DNA from: Inia geoffrensis
Lineage: Eukaryota > Chordata > Mammalia > Artiodactyla > Iniidae
Length of the DNA stretch: 64,000 nucleotides
Reading direction: 5' to 3'
Assembly (NCBI GenBank): GCA_036417435.1
Contig: CM070899.1
Span: 69,813,501-69,877,500, forward strand
Shown here: piece by piece, positions 13,016 to 24,881 of the stretch
Numbering within the stretch: position 1 is the first letter of the stretch
Layout of the letters: each line of letters opens with the position of its first letter
Made by a program: the position numbers and the translations under genes
The notes under the pieces: model-generated
Databases searched by the model: none
The model's input: only the letters and a program-made list of their open reading frames with translations
Told to the model about the DNA's origin: nothing

Positions 13016-13585
13016 CAGGATGGCTAGTGTGGGCTGTAGTTGGTATTTCCCTTTGGGGTCAGTTAGGTTCTGATAATACCTAAGCAAATTTAGTCTCTGG
13101 TAAAGTAGTTTCTCATGAGCGCAGGCCTTGTTAAGAACAGAGTGCTCTGGGGTGTTTCAAAATGGTTCCTTTTGCCCTTCTCCTGCCTGAGTCAGAGGAG
13201 ATTTTTCTCTGATATTTACTGTGGGAATCTGGTTGACCACCTGTAGGTAAAGCTAACAATATTCTGGGTCCCCCTGGAGTTTTTAACTCTCAGGGTTGTC
13301 TGCACTGAGCCTGTGCAGTCTGTCAATTATAGTTCAGGCTTTTCTTCCTCTGGCACTGGTTTCTGGGGCAGTTTCTGCTTATGGGTCTCTGCTCAGGTGA
13401 GCCATGACTCCCTATCTACACTGGTCTCTCTTTCCACTCTTACAGGCCATGGTTTGCTCTGTGTCCTCTCTTCTCTTACAGATCTAAGAAGAATTGATGA
13501 TTTTTTCAGTATGTTCAGCTTTTTACTTGTTGTTAGGACAGAGTGGTGACTTCCAAGCTTGTTACATGCAGAACCAAAAAAACTG
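13016..13585. mobile_element. Repeat-like segment between two L1 parts, family not determined
   Basis: This GC-richer stretch (from the TTTGTGACAGGATGGC block to 'GTGACTTCCAAGCTTGTTACATGCAGAACC') separates the L1M 3' fragment from the resumed older L1. It reads like a common mammalian repeat, perhaps more of the same L1M insertion, but I cannot place it. A 78-codon open stretch at 13313-13549 has no recognisable domain. Confidence 0.35.
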
Positions 13586-14111
13586 TATCTAATATTTTAG
13601 GGTATGCTTCCAAAATTTTAATTCATCATTAAAAATGATGTTTGCTGTAAACTTTTCATAGGCAACTTTTAAGGAAGTTATTTCTAATTCCTAGTTTTGC
13701 TAAGTGAAGTTTTTTAATCATGAATGCATGTTGACTTTCATTAAGTTTTTTGCACGTACAAGAATGAAAATATGGATTTTCTATTAATGTCAAATAATTT
13801 GTGTATTGTTAGGATAAATCCTACCTGGTCATGATTTTTTTCCTGTATACCATTATATTTGGTTTGTTAATATTTTGTTTGAAATTTTTCCATTTGGGTA
13901 CAAAAATAACAGTAGCCTTTTCTTTTCTCATTCTCTTGTTGTCTGGTTTTGGTATCATGGATATGCTGATCTCATGGAATGAGTTGGGAGTTTCTCCTTC
14001 CATATTTTCTGAAAAAGTGAGCTTAAGATCGGAACAACCAATTCCTTGAAGGTTTGGCGTGAATTACCACTAATCCTAGATGACTAGTGTTCTCTTTGTG
14101 TGAATTAAAAT

Positions 14112-14467
14112 TAACATTCAATTCGGGACATCCCTGGTAGTCCAGTGGTTAAGTATCTGCCTTCCAACGCAGGGGACGCGGGTTCAATCCCTGGTCAGGG
14201 AACTAAGATCCCGTATGCCTCAGGGCAACTAAGCCCGCGCCCTGCACCAACTGAGCCCACGCGCTCTGGAGCCCAAGCACCACAACTAGAGATCACACTT
14301 GCTCTGGAGCCCGTGCACCACAACTAGAGAGCCCACACGCTACAACTACTGAGCCCACACGCTCTGGAGCCAGAGCGCCACAACTAGAGAGAAGCCTGCC
14401 TGCCGCAAAGAAGAGCCTATGTGCTGCAACTAAGATCTGACACAGCCTAAATAAATAAATAACATTC
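14112..14467 (+). mobile_element. CHR-type SINE, long form with internal repeats
   Basis: The body (14125-14459) starts GGGACATCCCTGGTAGTCCAG, carries a B box GGTTCAATCCC, then several copies of a 'CCACAACTAGAGAG / GAGCCCACGCGCTCTGGAGC' unit, and ends in an (AAAT)n tail. A short direct repeat TAACATTC flanks it (14112-14119 and 14460-14467). It lies inside the old minus-strand L1. Confidence 0.9.
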
Positions 14468-14983
14468 TATTTAATTGACTAATAAAGTGTTCTTTCCTAG
14501 TTAGTTTTCATAAGTTATATTTTACTAGGATATTTTAATTTCATCTAAAATTTAGTATTCTTCTTAACTTTTTAATTGCTGTGATATTTAAAGTTATAGC
14601 TCCTTTTTATATTCCTAATATTATTTATTTGTATCTTCTCTTGGTAAAATTTTTACGTTTGTCCATTTTACTAGTCTTTTCAACTATTACTCTTTGCAGT
14701 AGTGGAATATAATGAATGGGGTGGTGGAGTGGGCTTAGTTGGGTACAGGCAATAAGGAGGTGCACTATCTGTAGAGAAATAAAAACAAGGATAAACTTGA
14801 CTAAAAGTTGACATGCCTTTTATTATCGTCATACACTGGTAATTCTAAACAATATTCATGACAAAATACTCCCCTTATTGAAAATTATTTAGTGGCTTAA
14901 GATCTAAATAATTGCTGTGGTTACTATTGAGTTTTTTAAAAAATATGTAAATTTTCAATTACTAAGTACGTATTTGCATTATT

Positions 14984-15411
14984 TTTTTTTTACATCTTTA
15001 CTGGAGAATAATTGCTTAACAATGGTATGTTAGTTTCTGCTTTATAACAAAGTGAATCAGTTATACATATACATATGTTCACATATTTCTTCCCTCTTGC
15101 GTCTCCCTCCCTCCAACCCTCCCTATCCCACCTCTCTAGGTAGTCACAAAGCACCGAGCTAATCTCCCTGTGCTATGTGGCTGCTTCCCATTAGCTATCT
15201 CTTTTAAGTTTGGTAGTGTATATATGTCCATGCCACTCTCTCACTTTGTCTCAGCTTACCCTTTCCCCTCCCCATACCCTCAAGTCCATTCTCTAATAGA
15301 TCTGTGTCTTTATTCCTGTCATACCCCTAGGTTCTTCATGACACTTTTTTTCCTTAAAATCCATATATATGTGTTAGCATACAGTATTTGTCTTTCTCTT
15401 TCTGACTTACT
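14984..15411 (-). mobile_element. L1 3' UTR and A tail
   Basis: This is the sense-strand 3' UTR of the 7.1-kb L1, ending in a short A tail (T run 14982-14991). The end block (CAGAAACTAACATACCATTG in sense) is shared with the shorter L1 copies at 24.9, 37.1, 54.9 and 61.9 kb, marking one lineage of elements. Confidence 0.85.
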
Positions 15412-18400
15412 TCACTCTGCATGACTCTGCATGACAGACTCTAGGTCCATCCACCTCATTACAAATAGCTCAATTTCATTTCTTTTTATGGCTGAGTAAT
15501 ATTCCATTGTATATATGTGCCAAATCTTCTTTATCCATTCATCTGGTGATGGACACTTAGGTTGTTTCCATCTCCTGGCTATTGTAAATAGAGCTGCAAT
15601 GAACATTTTGGTACATGACTCTTTTTGAATTACGGTTTTCTCAGGGTATATGCCCAGTAGTGGGACTGCTGGGTCATATGATAGTCCTATTTGTAGTTTT
15701 TTAATGAACCTCCATACTGTTCTCCATAGTGGCTGTACCAATTCACATTCCCACCAGCAGTGCAAGGGTGTTCCCTTTTCTCCACACCCTCTCCAGCATT
15801 TATTGTTTCTAGATTTTTTGATGATGGCCATTCTGACTGGTGTGAGATGATATCTCATTGTAGTTTTGATTTTCATTTCTCTAATGATTAGTGATGTTGA
15901 GCATCCTTTCATGTGTTTGTTGGCAATCTGTATATCTTCTTTGGAGAAATGTCTATTTAGGTCTTCTGCCCATTTTTGGATTGGGTTGTTTGTTTTTTTG
16001 TTATTGAGCTGCATGAGCTGCTTGTATATTTTGGAGATTAATCCTTTGTCAGTTGCTTCATTTGCAAATATTTTCTCCCATTCTGAGGGTTGTCTTTTGG
16101 TCTTCTTTATGGTTTCCTTTGCTGTGCAAAAGCTTTGAAGTTTCATTAGGTCCCATTTGTTTATTTTTGTTTTTATTTCCATTTCTCTAGGAGGTGGGTC
16201 ACAAAGGATCTTGCTGTGATTTATGTCATAGAGTGTTCTGCCTATGTTTTCCTCTAAGAGTTTGATAGTGTCTGGCCTTACATTTAGGTCTTTAATCCAT
16301 TTTGAGCTTATTTTTGTGTATGGTGTTAGGGAGTGATCTAAGCTCATACTTTTACATGTAGCTGTCCAGTTTTCCCAGCACCACTTATTGAAGAGGCTGT
16401 CCTTTCTCCACTGTACATTCCTGCCTCCTTTATCAAAGATAAGGTGACCAAATGTGTGTGAGTTTATCCCTGGGCTTTCTATCCTGTTCCATTGATCTAT
16501 ATTTCTGTTTTTGTGCCAGTACCATACTGTCTTGATTACTGTAGATTTGCAGTATAGTCTGAAGTCAGGGAGCCTGATTCCCCCAGCTCTGTTTTTCATT
16601 TTCAAGATTGCTTTGGCTATTTGGGGTCTTTTGTGTTTCCATACAAATTGTGAAATTTTTTGTTCTAGTTCTGTGAAAAATGCCAGTGGTAGTTTGATAG
16701 GGATTGCATTGAATCTGTAGATTGCTTTGGGTAGTAGAGTCATTTTCACAATGTTGATTCTTCCAATCCAAGAACATGGTATATCTCTCCATCTCTTTGT
16801 ATCATCTTTAATTTCTTTCATCAGCATCTTATAATTTTCTGCATACAGGTCTTTTGTCTCCTTAGGTAGGTTTATTCCTAGATATTTTATTCTGTTTGTT
16901 GCAGTGGTAAATGGGAGTGTTTTCTTGATTTCACTTTCAGATTTTTCATCATTAGTGTATAGGAATGCCAGAGATTTCTGTGCATTAATTTTGTATCCTG
17001 CTACTTTACCAAATTCATTGATTAGCTCTAGTAGTTTTCTGGTAGCATCTTTAGGATTCTGTATGTATATTATCATGTCATCTGCAAACAGTGACAGCTT
17101 TACTTCTTCTTTTCCGATTTGGATTCCTTTTATTTCCTTTTCTTCTCTGATCGCTGTGGCTAAAACTTCCAAAACTACGTTGAATAAGAGTGGTGAGAGT
17201 GGGCAACCTTTTCTTGTTCCTGATCTTAGTGGAAATGTTTTCAGTTTTTCACCATTGAGGATGATGTTGGCTGTGGGTTTGTCATCTATGGCCTTTATTA
17301 TGTTGAGGAAAGTTCCCTCTGTGCCTACTTTCTGGAGGGTTTTTAGCATAAATCGGTGTTGATTATTGTTGACAGTTTCTTCTGCATCTATTGAGATGAC
17401 CATATGGTTTTTCTCCTTCAGTTTGTTAATATGTTGTATCACATTGATAGATTTGCGTATATTGAAGAATCCTTGCATTCCTGGAATAAACCCCACTTGA
17501 TCATGGTGTATGATCCTTTTAATGTGCTGTTGGATTCTGTTTGCTAGTATTTTGTTGAGGATTTTTGCATCTATATTCATCAGTGATATTGGCCTGTAGT
17601 TTTCTTTCTTTGTGACATCCTTGTCTGGTTTTGGTATCAGGGTGATGGTGGCGTTGTAGAATGAATTTGGGAGTGTTCCTCCCTCTGCTATATTTTGGAA
17701 GAGCTTGAGAAGGATAGGTGTTAGCTCTTCTCTAAATGTATGATAGAATTCGCCTGTGAAGCCATCTGGTCCTGGGCTTTTGTTTGTTGGAAGATATTTA
17801 ATCACAGTTTCAATTTCAGTGCTTGTGATTGCTCTGTTCATATTTTCTATTTCTTCCTGATTCAGTCTTGGCAGTTGTGCATTTCTAAGAATTTGTCCAT
17901 TTCTTCCAGGTTGTCCATTTTATTGGCATAGAGTTGCTTATAGTAATCTCTCATGATCCTTTGTATTTCTGCAGTGTCAGTTGTTACTTCTTTTTCATTT
18001 CTAATTCTGTTGATTTGAGTCTTCTCCCTTTTTTTCTTGATGAGTCTGGCTAATGGTTTATCTATTTTGTTTATCTTCTCAAAGAACCAGCTTTTAGTTT
18101 TATTGATCTTTGCTATCATTTCCGTCATTTCTTTTTCATTTATTTCTGATCTGATCTTTATGATTTCTTTCCTTCTTCTAACTTTGGGGTGTTTTTGTTC
18201 GTCTTTCTCTAATTGCTTTAGGTGCAAGGTTAGGTTGTTTATTCGAGATGTTTCCTGTTTCTTAAGGTAGGATTGTATTGCTGTAAAATTCCCTCTTAGA
18301 ACTGCTTTTGCTGCATCCCATAGGTTTTGGGTCATCGTGTCTCCATTGCCATTTGTATCTAGGTAGTTTTTGATTTCCTGTTTGATTTCTTCAGTGATCA

Positions 18401-19169
18401 CTTCATTATTAAGTAATGTATTATTTAGCCTCCATGTGTTTGTATTTTTTACAGATCTTTTCCTGTAATTGATATCTAGTCTTATAGCATTGTGGTCAGA
18501 AAAGATACTTGATACAATATCAATTTTCTTAAATTTACCAAGGCTTGCCCAAGATATGATCTATCCCGGAGAATGTTCCATGAACGCTTGAGAAAAATGT
18601 GTATCCTATTGTTTTTGGATGGAATGTCCTATAAATATCAATTAAGTCCATCTTGTTTAATGTATCATTTAAGGCTTGTGTTTCCTTATTTATTTCATTT
18701 TGGGTGATCTGTCCATTGGTGAAAGTGGGGTGTTAAAGTCCCCTACTATGAATGTGTTACTGTTGATTTCCCCTTTTATGGCTGTTAGTATTTGCCTTAT
18801 GTATTGGGGTGCTCCTATGTTGGGTGCATAAATATTTACAATTGTTATATGTTCTTCTTCGATCGATCCCTTGATCATTATGTAGTGTCATTCTTTGTCT
18901 CTTGTAATAGTCTTTATTTTAAAGCCTATTTTGTCTGATATGAGAATTGCTACTCCAGCTCTCTTTTGGCTTCCATTTGCATGGAATATCTTTTTCCATC
19001 CCCTCACTTTCAGTCTTTATGTGTCTCTAGGTCTGAAGTGGGTCTCTTGTAGATAGCATATATATGGGTCTTGTTTTTGTATCCATTCAGCCAGTCTGTG
19101 TCTTCTGGTGGGAGCACTTAATCCCTTTACATTTAAGGTAATTATCGATATGTATGTTCCTCTTCCCAT
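15412..19169 (-). pseudogene. L1 ORF2 (endonuclease-reverse transcriptase), disabled
   Basis: ORF2 protein nicks target DNA and copies RNA back into it. In sense order I see: a start ATG at 19167-19169, the N-terminal endonuclease (LQETHFR near 19050, GDFNTPLS near 18730), the fingers/palm of the reverse transcriptase, and a long open stretch 15412-17841 (809 codons) holding the catalytic FADD (residues 252-255 of that stretch, near 17080) and the C-terminal Cys-rich region ([18 protein letters not shown]). Breaks: TAA at 19017-19019; a frame change just before 18690; an apparent indel near 18545; a one-base loss near 17870; and a 10-bp tandem duplication at 15414-15433 that cuts short the last residues. 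The palm motif after SIDAE is also altered. No functional protein is expected. Confidence 0.93.
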
Positions 19170-19227
19170 TTTCTTAATTGTTTTGGGTTTGTTATTGTAG
19201 GTCCTCTCCTTCTCTTGTGTTTCCTGC

Positions 19228-20121
19228 CTAGAGAAGATCCTTTACCATTTGTTGTAAAGCTGGTTTGGTGATGCTGAACTCTCTCAGCTTTTGCTTGTCT
19301 GTAAAGATTTTAATTTCTCCACCAAATCTGAATGAGATCCTTGCTGGGTAGAGTAATCTTGGTTGTAGGTTTTTCTCCTTCATGACTTTAAATATGTCCT
19401 GCCAGTCCCTTCTGGCTTGCAGAGTTTCTGCTGAAAGATCAGCTGTTAACCTCATGGGGATTTCCTTGCGTGTTATTTGTTGTTTTTCCCTTGCTGCTTT
19501 TAATATGTTTTCTTTGTATTTAATTTTTGACAGTTTGATTAATATGTGTCTTGGTGTATTTCTCCTTGGATTTATCCTGTATGGGACTCTCTGTGCTTCC
19601 TGGACTTGATTAACTATTTCCTTTCCCATATTAGGGAAGTTTTCAACTATAATCTCTTCAAGTATTTTCTTAGTCCCTTTCTTTTTCTCTTCTTCTTCTG
19701 GAACCCCTATAATTCAAATGTTGGTGCATTTAATGTTGTCCCAGAGGTCTCTGAGACTGTCCTCAGTTCTTTTCATTCTTTTTTCTTTATTCTGCTCTGC
19801 AGTAATTATTTCCACTATTTTATCTTCCAGGTCACGTATCCGTTCTTCTGCCTCAGTTATTCTGCTATTGATCCCATCTACAGTATTTTTAATTTCATTT
19901 ATTGTGTTGTTCATCGCTGTTTGTTTCCTCTTTAGTTCTTCTAGGTCCTTGTTAAATTTTTCTTTCATTTTGTCTATTCTGTTTCCAAGATTTTGGATCA
20001 TCTTTACTATCATTTTTCTGACTTCTTTTTCAGGTAGACTGCCTATTTCCGCTTCATTTGTTAGGTCTGGTGGGTTTTTATCTTGCTCCTTCATCGGCTG
20101 TGTGTCTTTCTGTCTTCCCAT
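19228..20121 (-). pseudogene. L1 ORF1 (RNA-binding chaperone), one nonsense codon
   Basis: ORF1 protein forms trimers through a coiled coil and coats L1 RNA. The frame starts MGRQKDTQPMKEQ at 20121 and stays open, apart from one TGA at 19714-19716, to its stop at 19228: 297 codons counting the TGA. Residues about 40-115 show a heptad coiled coil (NRIDKMKEKFNKD, EERIRDLEDKIVEI). The C-terminal half (after residue 136) carries the RNA-recognition and C-terminal domain text (LQARRDWQDIFKVMKEKNLQ). The plus-strand L1 copy at 58.2 kb has TGC where this copy has TGA, so the stop is a point change. A length slightly under that of human ORF1p is usual for this lineage as far as I can judge. Confidence 0.93.
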
Positions 20122-22113
20122 TTTGCTTATCTTACTGTGTTTGGGGTCTCCTTTTTCCAGGCTGCAGGTTCGTAGTTCCCACTGTTTTTGGTGTCTGTAC
20201 CCAGTGGCTAAAGTTGGTTCAGTGGTTTGTGTAGGCTTCCTGGTGGAGGGGACTAGCGCCTGTGTTCTGGTGGATGAGGCTGGATCTTGTCTTTCTGGTG
20301 GGCTGGTCCACGTCTGGTGGTGTGTTTTGGGGTGTCTGTGGAGTTATTTTGATTTTAGGCAGCCTCTCTGCTAATGGGTGGGGTTGTGTTCCTCTCTTGT
20401 TTGTTGTTTGGCATAGGGTGTCCAGCACTGTAGCTTGCTGGTCGTTGAGTGGAGCTGGGTTTTGGTGTTGAGATGGAGATCCCTGGGAGATTTTCGCCAT
20501 TTGATATTACGTGGAGCTGGGAGGTCTCTTGTGGACCAGTGTCCTGAAGTTGGCTCTCCCACCTCAGAGGCACAGCCTTGACTCCTGTCTGCAGCACCAA
20601 GAGCCTTTCATCCACACAGCTCAGAATAAAAGGGAGAAAATGAAAGAAAGAAAGAAAGAAAGGAAGGAAGAAAGGAAAGAAAGAAAAAAAGAAAGAGAAA
20701 GAAAGGATAAAATAAAATACAGTGAGGTAAAATAAAATATAGTTATTTAAATTAAAAAATAATCATTAAGAAAATAATTTTTTTAAGTAAAAAAAAAACA
20801 ACAACAACGAAACTGGACTGATAGAACCCTAGGACTAATGGTGAAAGCAAAGCTATACAGACAAAATCTCACACAGCAGCATACACATTCACACTCACAA
20901 AAAGAGGAAAAGGGGAAAAAATAATAAATCTTGCTCTCAAAGTCCACCTCCTCAATTTGGGATGATTCGTTGTCTATTCAGGTATTCCACAGATGCAGGT
21001 ACATCAAGTTGATTGTGGAGATTTAATCTGCTGCTCCTGAGGCTGCTGGGAGAGATTTCCCTTTTTCCTCTTTGTTCACACAGCTCCTGGGGTTCAGCTT
21101 TGGATTTGGCCCTGCCTCTGCGTGTAGGTCGCCGGAGGGCGTCTGTTCTTCGCTCACACAGTACGGGGTTAAAGGAGCTGCTGATTCCGGGGCTCCAGCT
21201 CACTCAGGCCAGCGGGAGGGAGGGGTACGAAGTGCGGGGCGAGCCTGCAGCAGCAGAAGCCGGTGTGACGTTGCACCAGCCAGAGGCACGCCGTGCGTTC
21301 TCCCGGGGAAGTTGTCCCTGGATCCCGGGACCCTGGCAGTGGCGGACTGCAGAGGTTCCCCAGAAGGGAGGTGTGGAGAGTGACCTGTGCTCGTAGACAG
21401 GCTTCTTGGTGGCGGCAGCAGTAGCCTTAGTGTCTCATGCCCATCTCTGGTGCTCCTTTAAGCAGCGCTCTTAATCCCCTTTCCTCGCGCACCAGGAAAT
21501 AAAGAGGGAAGAAAAAGTCTCTTGCCTCTTTGGCAGGTCCAGACCTTTTCCCGGACTTCCTCCCGGCTAGCCGTGGTGCACTAACCCCCTGCAGGCTGTG
21601 TTCACGCCGCCAACCCCAGTCCTCTCCCAGCGCTCCGACCAAAGCCCGAGCCTCAGCTCCCAGTCCCACCTGCCCCAGCGGGTGAGCAGACAAGCCTCTC
21701 AGGCTGGTTAGTGCTGGTCGGCACCGATCCTTTGTGCGGGAATCTCTCCGCTTTTCCCTCCGCACCCCTGTTGCTGTGCTCTCCTCCGCGGCTCCGGAGC
21801 TTCCCCTCTTCACCACCTGCAGTCTCCGCCCGCAAAGGGGCTTTTAGTGTGTGGAAACCTTTCCTCCTTCACGACTCCCTCCCACTGTTGCAGGTCCCGT
21901 CCCTATTCTTTTGTCTCTGTTTATTCTTTTTTCTTTTGCCCTACCCAGGTATGTGGGGGGTTTCTTGCCTTTTGGGAGGTCTGAGGTCTTCTGCCAGCAT
22001 TCCGTAGGTGTTCTGTAGGAGTTGTTCCATGTGTAGATATATTTCTGATGTAGCCGTGGGGAGGAAGGTTATCTCCGTGTCTTATTCTTCCGCCATCTTC
22101 CCCTAGATCCTTT
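20122..22113 (-). promoter_or_regulatory. L1 5' UTR with internal promoter, CpG-rich
   Basis: This is the sense 5' UTR upstream of ORF1. The distal half (about 21050-21850) is rich in G+C and CpG, in sharp contrast to the AT-rich surroundings, as expected for the L1 internal RNA polymerase II promoter. A purine tract (GAAA-type, plus-strand view 20640-20705) separates it from the ORF1-proximal part. Open frames in it on both strands (up to about 129 codons) are likely due to the low density of stop codons in GC-rich DNA. Confidence 0.8.
20640..20705. repeat. (GAAA)n-type purine tract inside L1 5' UTR
   Basis: Interrupted GAAA/GGAA units on the plus strand occupy the part of the L1 5' UTR near ORF1. 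Strand asymmetry is complete over about 65 bases. Confidence 0.9.
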
Positions 22114-22129
22114 TATTTGCATTATTAAA

Positions 22130-22394
22130 CATAATATTCATCCTGGAAGTTAATGGGAGAATTCCCAGCTAGAGTCTACCTTTGACCTATTCAGACTCAG
22201 TTATAAGCATTCATTTAGAGAGTAGATTTATAATGACTGTAAATTGTTAGATATTGTTTCAGATAGTTTGTGTTTCCAATTGCTATGGTGTTACATGCTC
22301 CTATGTTTATACAGTACATTAAATATAAATAATAACAAGACATGGAACTCAAGATAATTCATTTCTCTCATTCTAGATTATACTTGGAGCTTTT
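22130..22394. other. Short unique spacer between L1 copies
   Basis: AT-rich DNA with no recognised feature lies between the 7.1-kb L1 and the next L1 fragment. Confidence 0.4.
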
Positions 22395-22695
22395 ATATTT
22401 TCCAATTTTATTGAGATATAATTTATATACATCACTGTCTAAGGTTCAGATGTGCAACATGAGGGTTTGACATATATATTGTGAAATGATTACCACATTT
22501 TAATTAACATCCATCAGCTCATATAGATATGCTAGAAAGAAATGTAAAAAAAAAGAAAAATAATTTCTCCTTGTGATGAGAACTCTTAAGATTTACTCTT
22601 AATGGCTTTCATATGTATCATATACCTGTGTTAACTATAGTCATCATGTTATACATTACATTTTTAGTACTTATTTATAACTGGTATTTTGTACC
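22395..22695 (-). mobile_element. Older L1 3' UTR fragment
   Basis: The minus-strand L1 3' UTR text 'TTTTATTGAGATATAATTTATA' and 'CTTGTGATGAGAACTCTTAAG' up to 'CTGGTATTTTGTACC' is cut off where the next L1 begins. The younger element at 22698 appears to have inserted here. Confidence 0.7.
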
Positions 22696-22697
22696 TT

Positions 22698-24515
22698 TTT
22701 TCAATTTAATTTTTATTTTATATTGGAGTATAGTTGAGTTACAATGTTGTGTTAGTTTCTGGTGTACAGCAAAGTGATTCAGTTATACATATACATGTAT
22801 CCATTGTTTTTAAGATTCTTTTCCCATATAGGTTATTACAGAGTATTGAGCAGAGTTCTCCGTACTATACTGTAGGTCCTTGTTGATTATCTATTTTATA
22901 TATAGTAGTGTGTATATGTTAATCCCAACCTCCTAATTTATCCCTGCCCCTACCTTTCCCCTTTGGTAACTGTTAAGTATTTCCTAAATCTGTGAGTCTG
23001 TTTGTATTTTGTAAATAAGGTCATCTGTATCATTTTCTTTTAGATTCCACATATAAGTGATATCATATGATATCTGTCTTTGTCTGACTTATTTCACTTA
23101 GTATGATAATCTCAATGTCCATCCATGTTGCTGCAAATGGCATTATTTCATTCTTTTTTATGGCTGAGTAATATTCCATAGTATATATGTACCAAATCTT
23201 CTTTATCCATTCCTCTGTTGATGGACATTTAGATTGCTTCCATGTCATTTAGCTTGCTTCCATGTCTTGACTATTGTAAATAGTGCTGCTATGAACATTG
23301 GGGTGCGTGTATCTTTTCGAATTAGAGTTTTCTCAGGAGTGGGATTGCTGGATTACATGGTAGTTCTGTTTTTTAGTTTTTTAAGCAACCTCCATACTGT
23401 TCTCTACAATGGTTGTGCCAATTTACATTCCCACCAACAGTGTAGAAGGGTTCCCTTTTCTCCACACCCTTCTCAGCATTAATTGTTTGTAGACTTTTTG
23501 ATGATGGTCAGGCTGACCAGTGTGAGGTGATACCTCATTGTAGTTTTGACTTGCATTTCTCTGATAATTAGTGATGTTGAGCATCTTTTTATGTGCTTTT
23601 TGGCCAACTGTATGTCTTCTCTGGAGAAATGTCTATTTAGATCTTCTGCCCATTTTCTGATTGGGTTGTTTGGGGATTTTTTGACATAGAGCTGTATGAG
23701 CTGTTTGTATATTATGGAGATTAATCCCTTGTCGGTTGCTTTGTTTGCAAATAATTTCTCCCATTCTGATGGTTGTCCTTTCATCTTGTTTATGGTTTCC
23801 TTTGCTGTGCAAAAGCTTTTAAGTTTAATTAGGTCCCACTTGTTTATTTTTGTTTTTATTTCCATTACTCTAGTAGGTGGATCCAAAAAGATCTTGCTGT
23901 GGTTTATGTCAGAGAGTGTTCTGCTTATGTTTTCCTCTAAGAGTTTTATATTGATAGTATCTGGTCTTACATTTAGGTCTTTAATCCATTTTGAATTTAT
24001 TTTTGTGTTATGATGTTAGCGAGTGTTGTAATTTCATTCTTTTACATGTAGCTGTCCAGTTTTCCCCAGCCCACTTACTGAAGAGACTGCCTTTTCTCCA
24101 TTGTATATTCTTGCCTCCTCTGCTGTAGATTAATTGATCATAGGTGTGTGGGTTAATTTCTGGGCTTTCGATCCTGTTCTGTTGATCTATATTCCTGTTT
24201 TTGTGCCAGTACCATACTGCTTTGATTACTGTAGCTTTGTAATATAGTCTGACATCAGGGAGACTGATTCCTCCAGCTGTTTTTCTTTCTCAATATTGTT
24301 TTGGGTCTTCAGGAGTGTTTTCATGCAAATTTAAAAATTCAAGTTCTGTGAAAAATGCCATTGGTAATTTGATAGGGATTGCATTGACTCTGTGGATTGC
24401 TTTGGGTAGTATAGTCATTTTGACAATACTGATTCTTCCAATCCAAGAATGTGCTATATCTTTCCATCTGTTTGTGTTATCTTTGATTTCTTTCATCAGT
24501 GTCTTATATACTTGT
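22698..24515 (-). mobile_element. 5'-truncated L1, 3' UTR and ORF2 C-terminus
   Basis: The L1 3' end block (TATTGGAGTATAGTTGAGTT near 22720) leads into the 3' UTR and then the ORF2 C-terminal half, which survives as open pieces at 23063-23248, 23479-23886 and 24290-24496. Their frames do not join, so several indels separate them. A 20-bp tandem duplication (23227-23246 and 23247-23266, one mismatch) adds one break. There is no endonuclease part, so it was 5'-truncated at insertion. Confidence 0.88.
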
Positions 24516-24880
24516 TTAAAATTTTTAACAATTAAATAGAGTGTAAAATAGTTGGAGTAATATTACATTTGTTAAGTGAAAAGTTTTAGTTCAAGAATGA
24601 AATATTGTATGAAATTTGAATAATATCTCTAAGAGAAAATTTTATTCTTTTTTATCAATTGCTGTTAATAAAGTCCCTTGTTATTAACTGTAACATTATT
24701 TATTACTGAAACATTACATAGATACGTTTTTCTTTTCCTTTTTCAAAATAAAATGTTAATATAATTTTAAAACATATCATTTTTCTCCTTTTGCTATTGA
24801 TATTTATTTTTTTGTCTTACAGTTTTATTAAAAAACCCCACTAATAAAGAATATTGTGTTACCTTTGGTTCCTATTCTGC
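24516..24880. other. Unique AT-rich spacer
   Basis: No repeat, gene or RNA feature is recognised between two L1 insertions. Confidence 0.4.
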
Positions 24881-24881
24881 T

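Larger units (their letters stand above)
8858..14700 (-). mobile_element. Very old L1 (L1M), scattered by later insertions
   Basis: Minus-strand L1 text continues across interruptions: 3' UTR from about 8858, then degenerate ORF2 C-terminal and reverse-transcriptase segments at 10000-11990 and 13590-14124, and a last piece at 14460-14700. Later insertions are the CHR SINE at 10288-10487, the younger L1M at about 12000-13010 plus unassigned sequence to 13585, and the CHR SINE at 14125-14459. Colinear L1 order on both sides supports one original element. Every frame is broken many times. The joins, and whether the 3' UTR part belongs to the same copy, are inference. Confidence 0.65.
14971..22126 (-). 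mobile_element. Near-complete L1 retrotransposon, about 7.1 kb
   Basis: The element reads right to left from GGAAGATGGCGG near 22102 to an A tail at 14984-14991. The direct repeat TATTTGCATTATT at 14971-14983 and 22114-22126 is a 13-bp target-site duplication, so both true ends are present. Order in the sense direction: GC-rich 5' UTR of about 2 kb, ORF1, ORF2, 3' UTR and a short A tail. Perfect duplications and retained CpG in the 5' UTR suggest a fairly young insertion. It is not autonomous: ORF1 has a nonsense codon and ORF2 has a stop and several frame changes. Confidence 0.95.

Noticed and set aside
14125..14459. Internal direct repeats suggesting a CRISPR-like or satellite array
   Set aside because: They are the known repeated 3' part of the long CHR SINE form, with an A/B-box head and AAAT tail.
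19718..20374. 218-codon open frame on plus, opposite L1 ORF1
   Set aside because: It is a mirror of the Lys/Glu-rich coiled-coil codons of ORF1 (Ser/Leu/Phe-rich antisense text) and crosses into the 5' UTR; no sign of its own coding.
21013..22007. Open frames of 98-129 codons in the L1 5' UTR, including antisense ones resembling an ORF0 idea
   Set aside because: High G+C lowers stop frequency; no domain, and the known antisense ORF0 is a primate feature.
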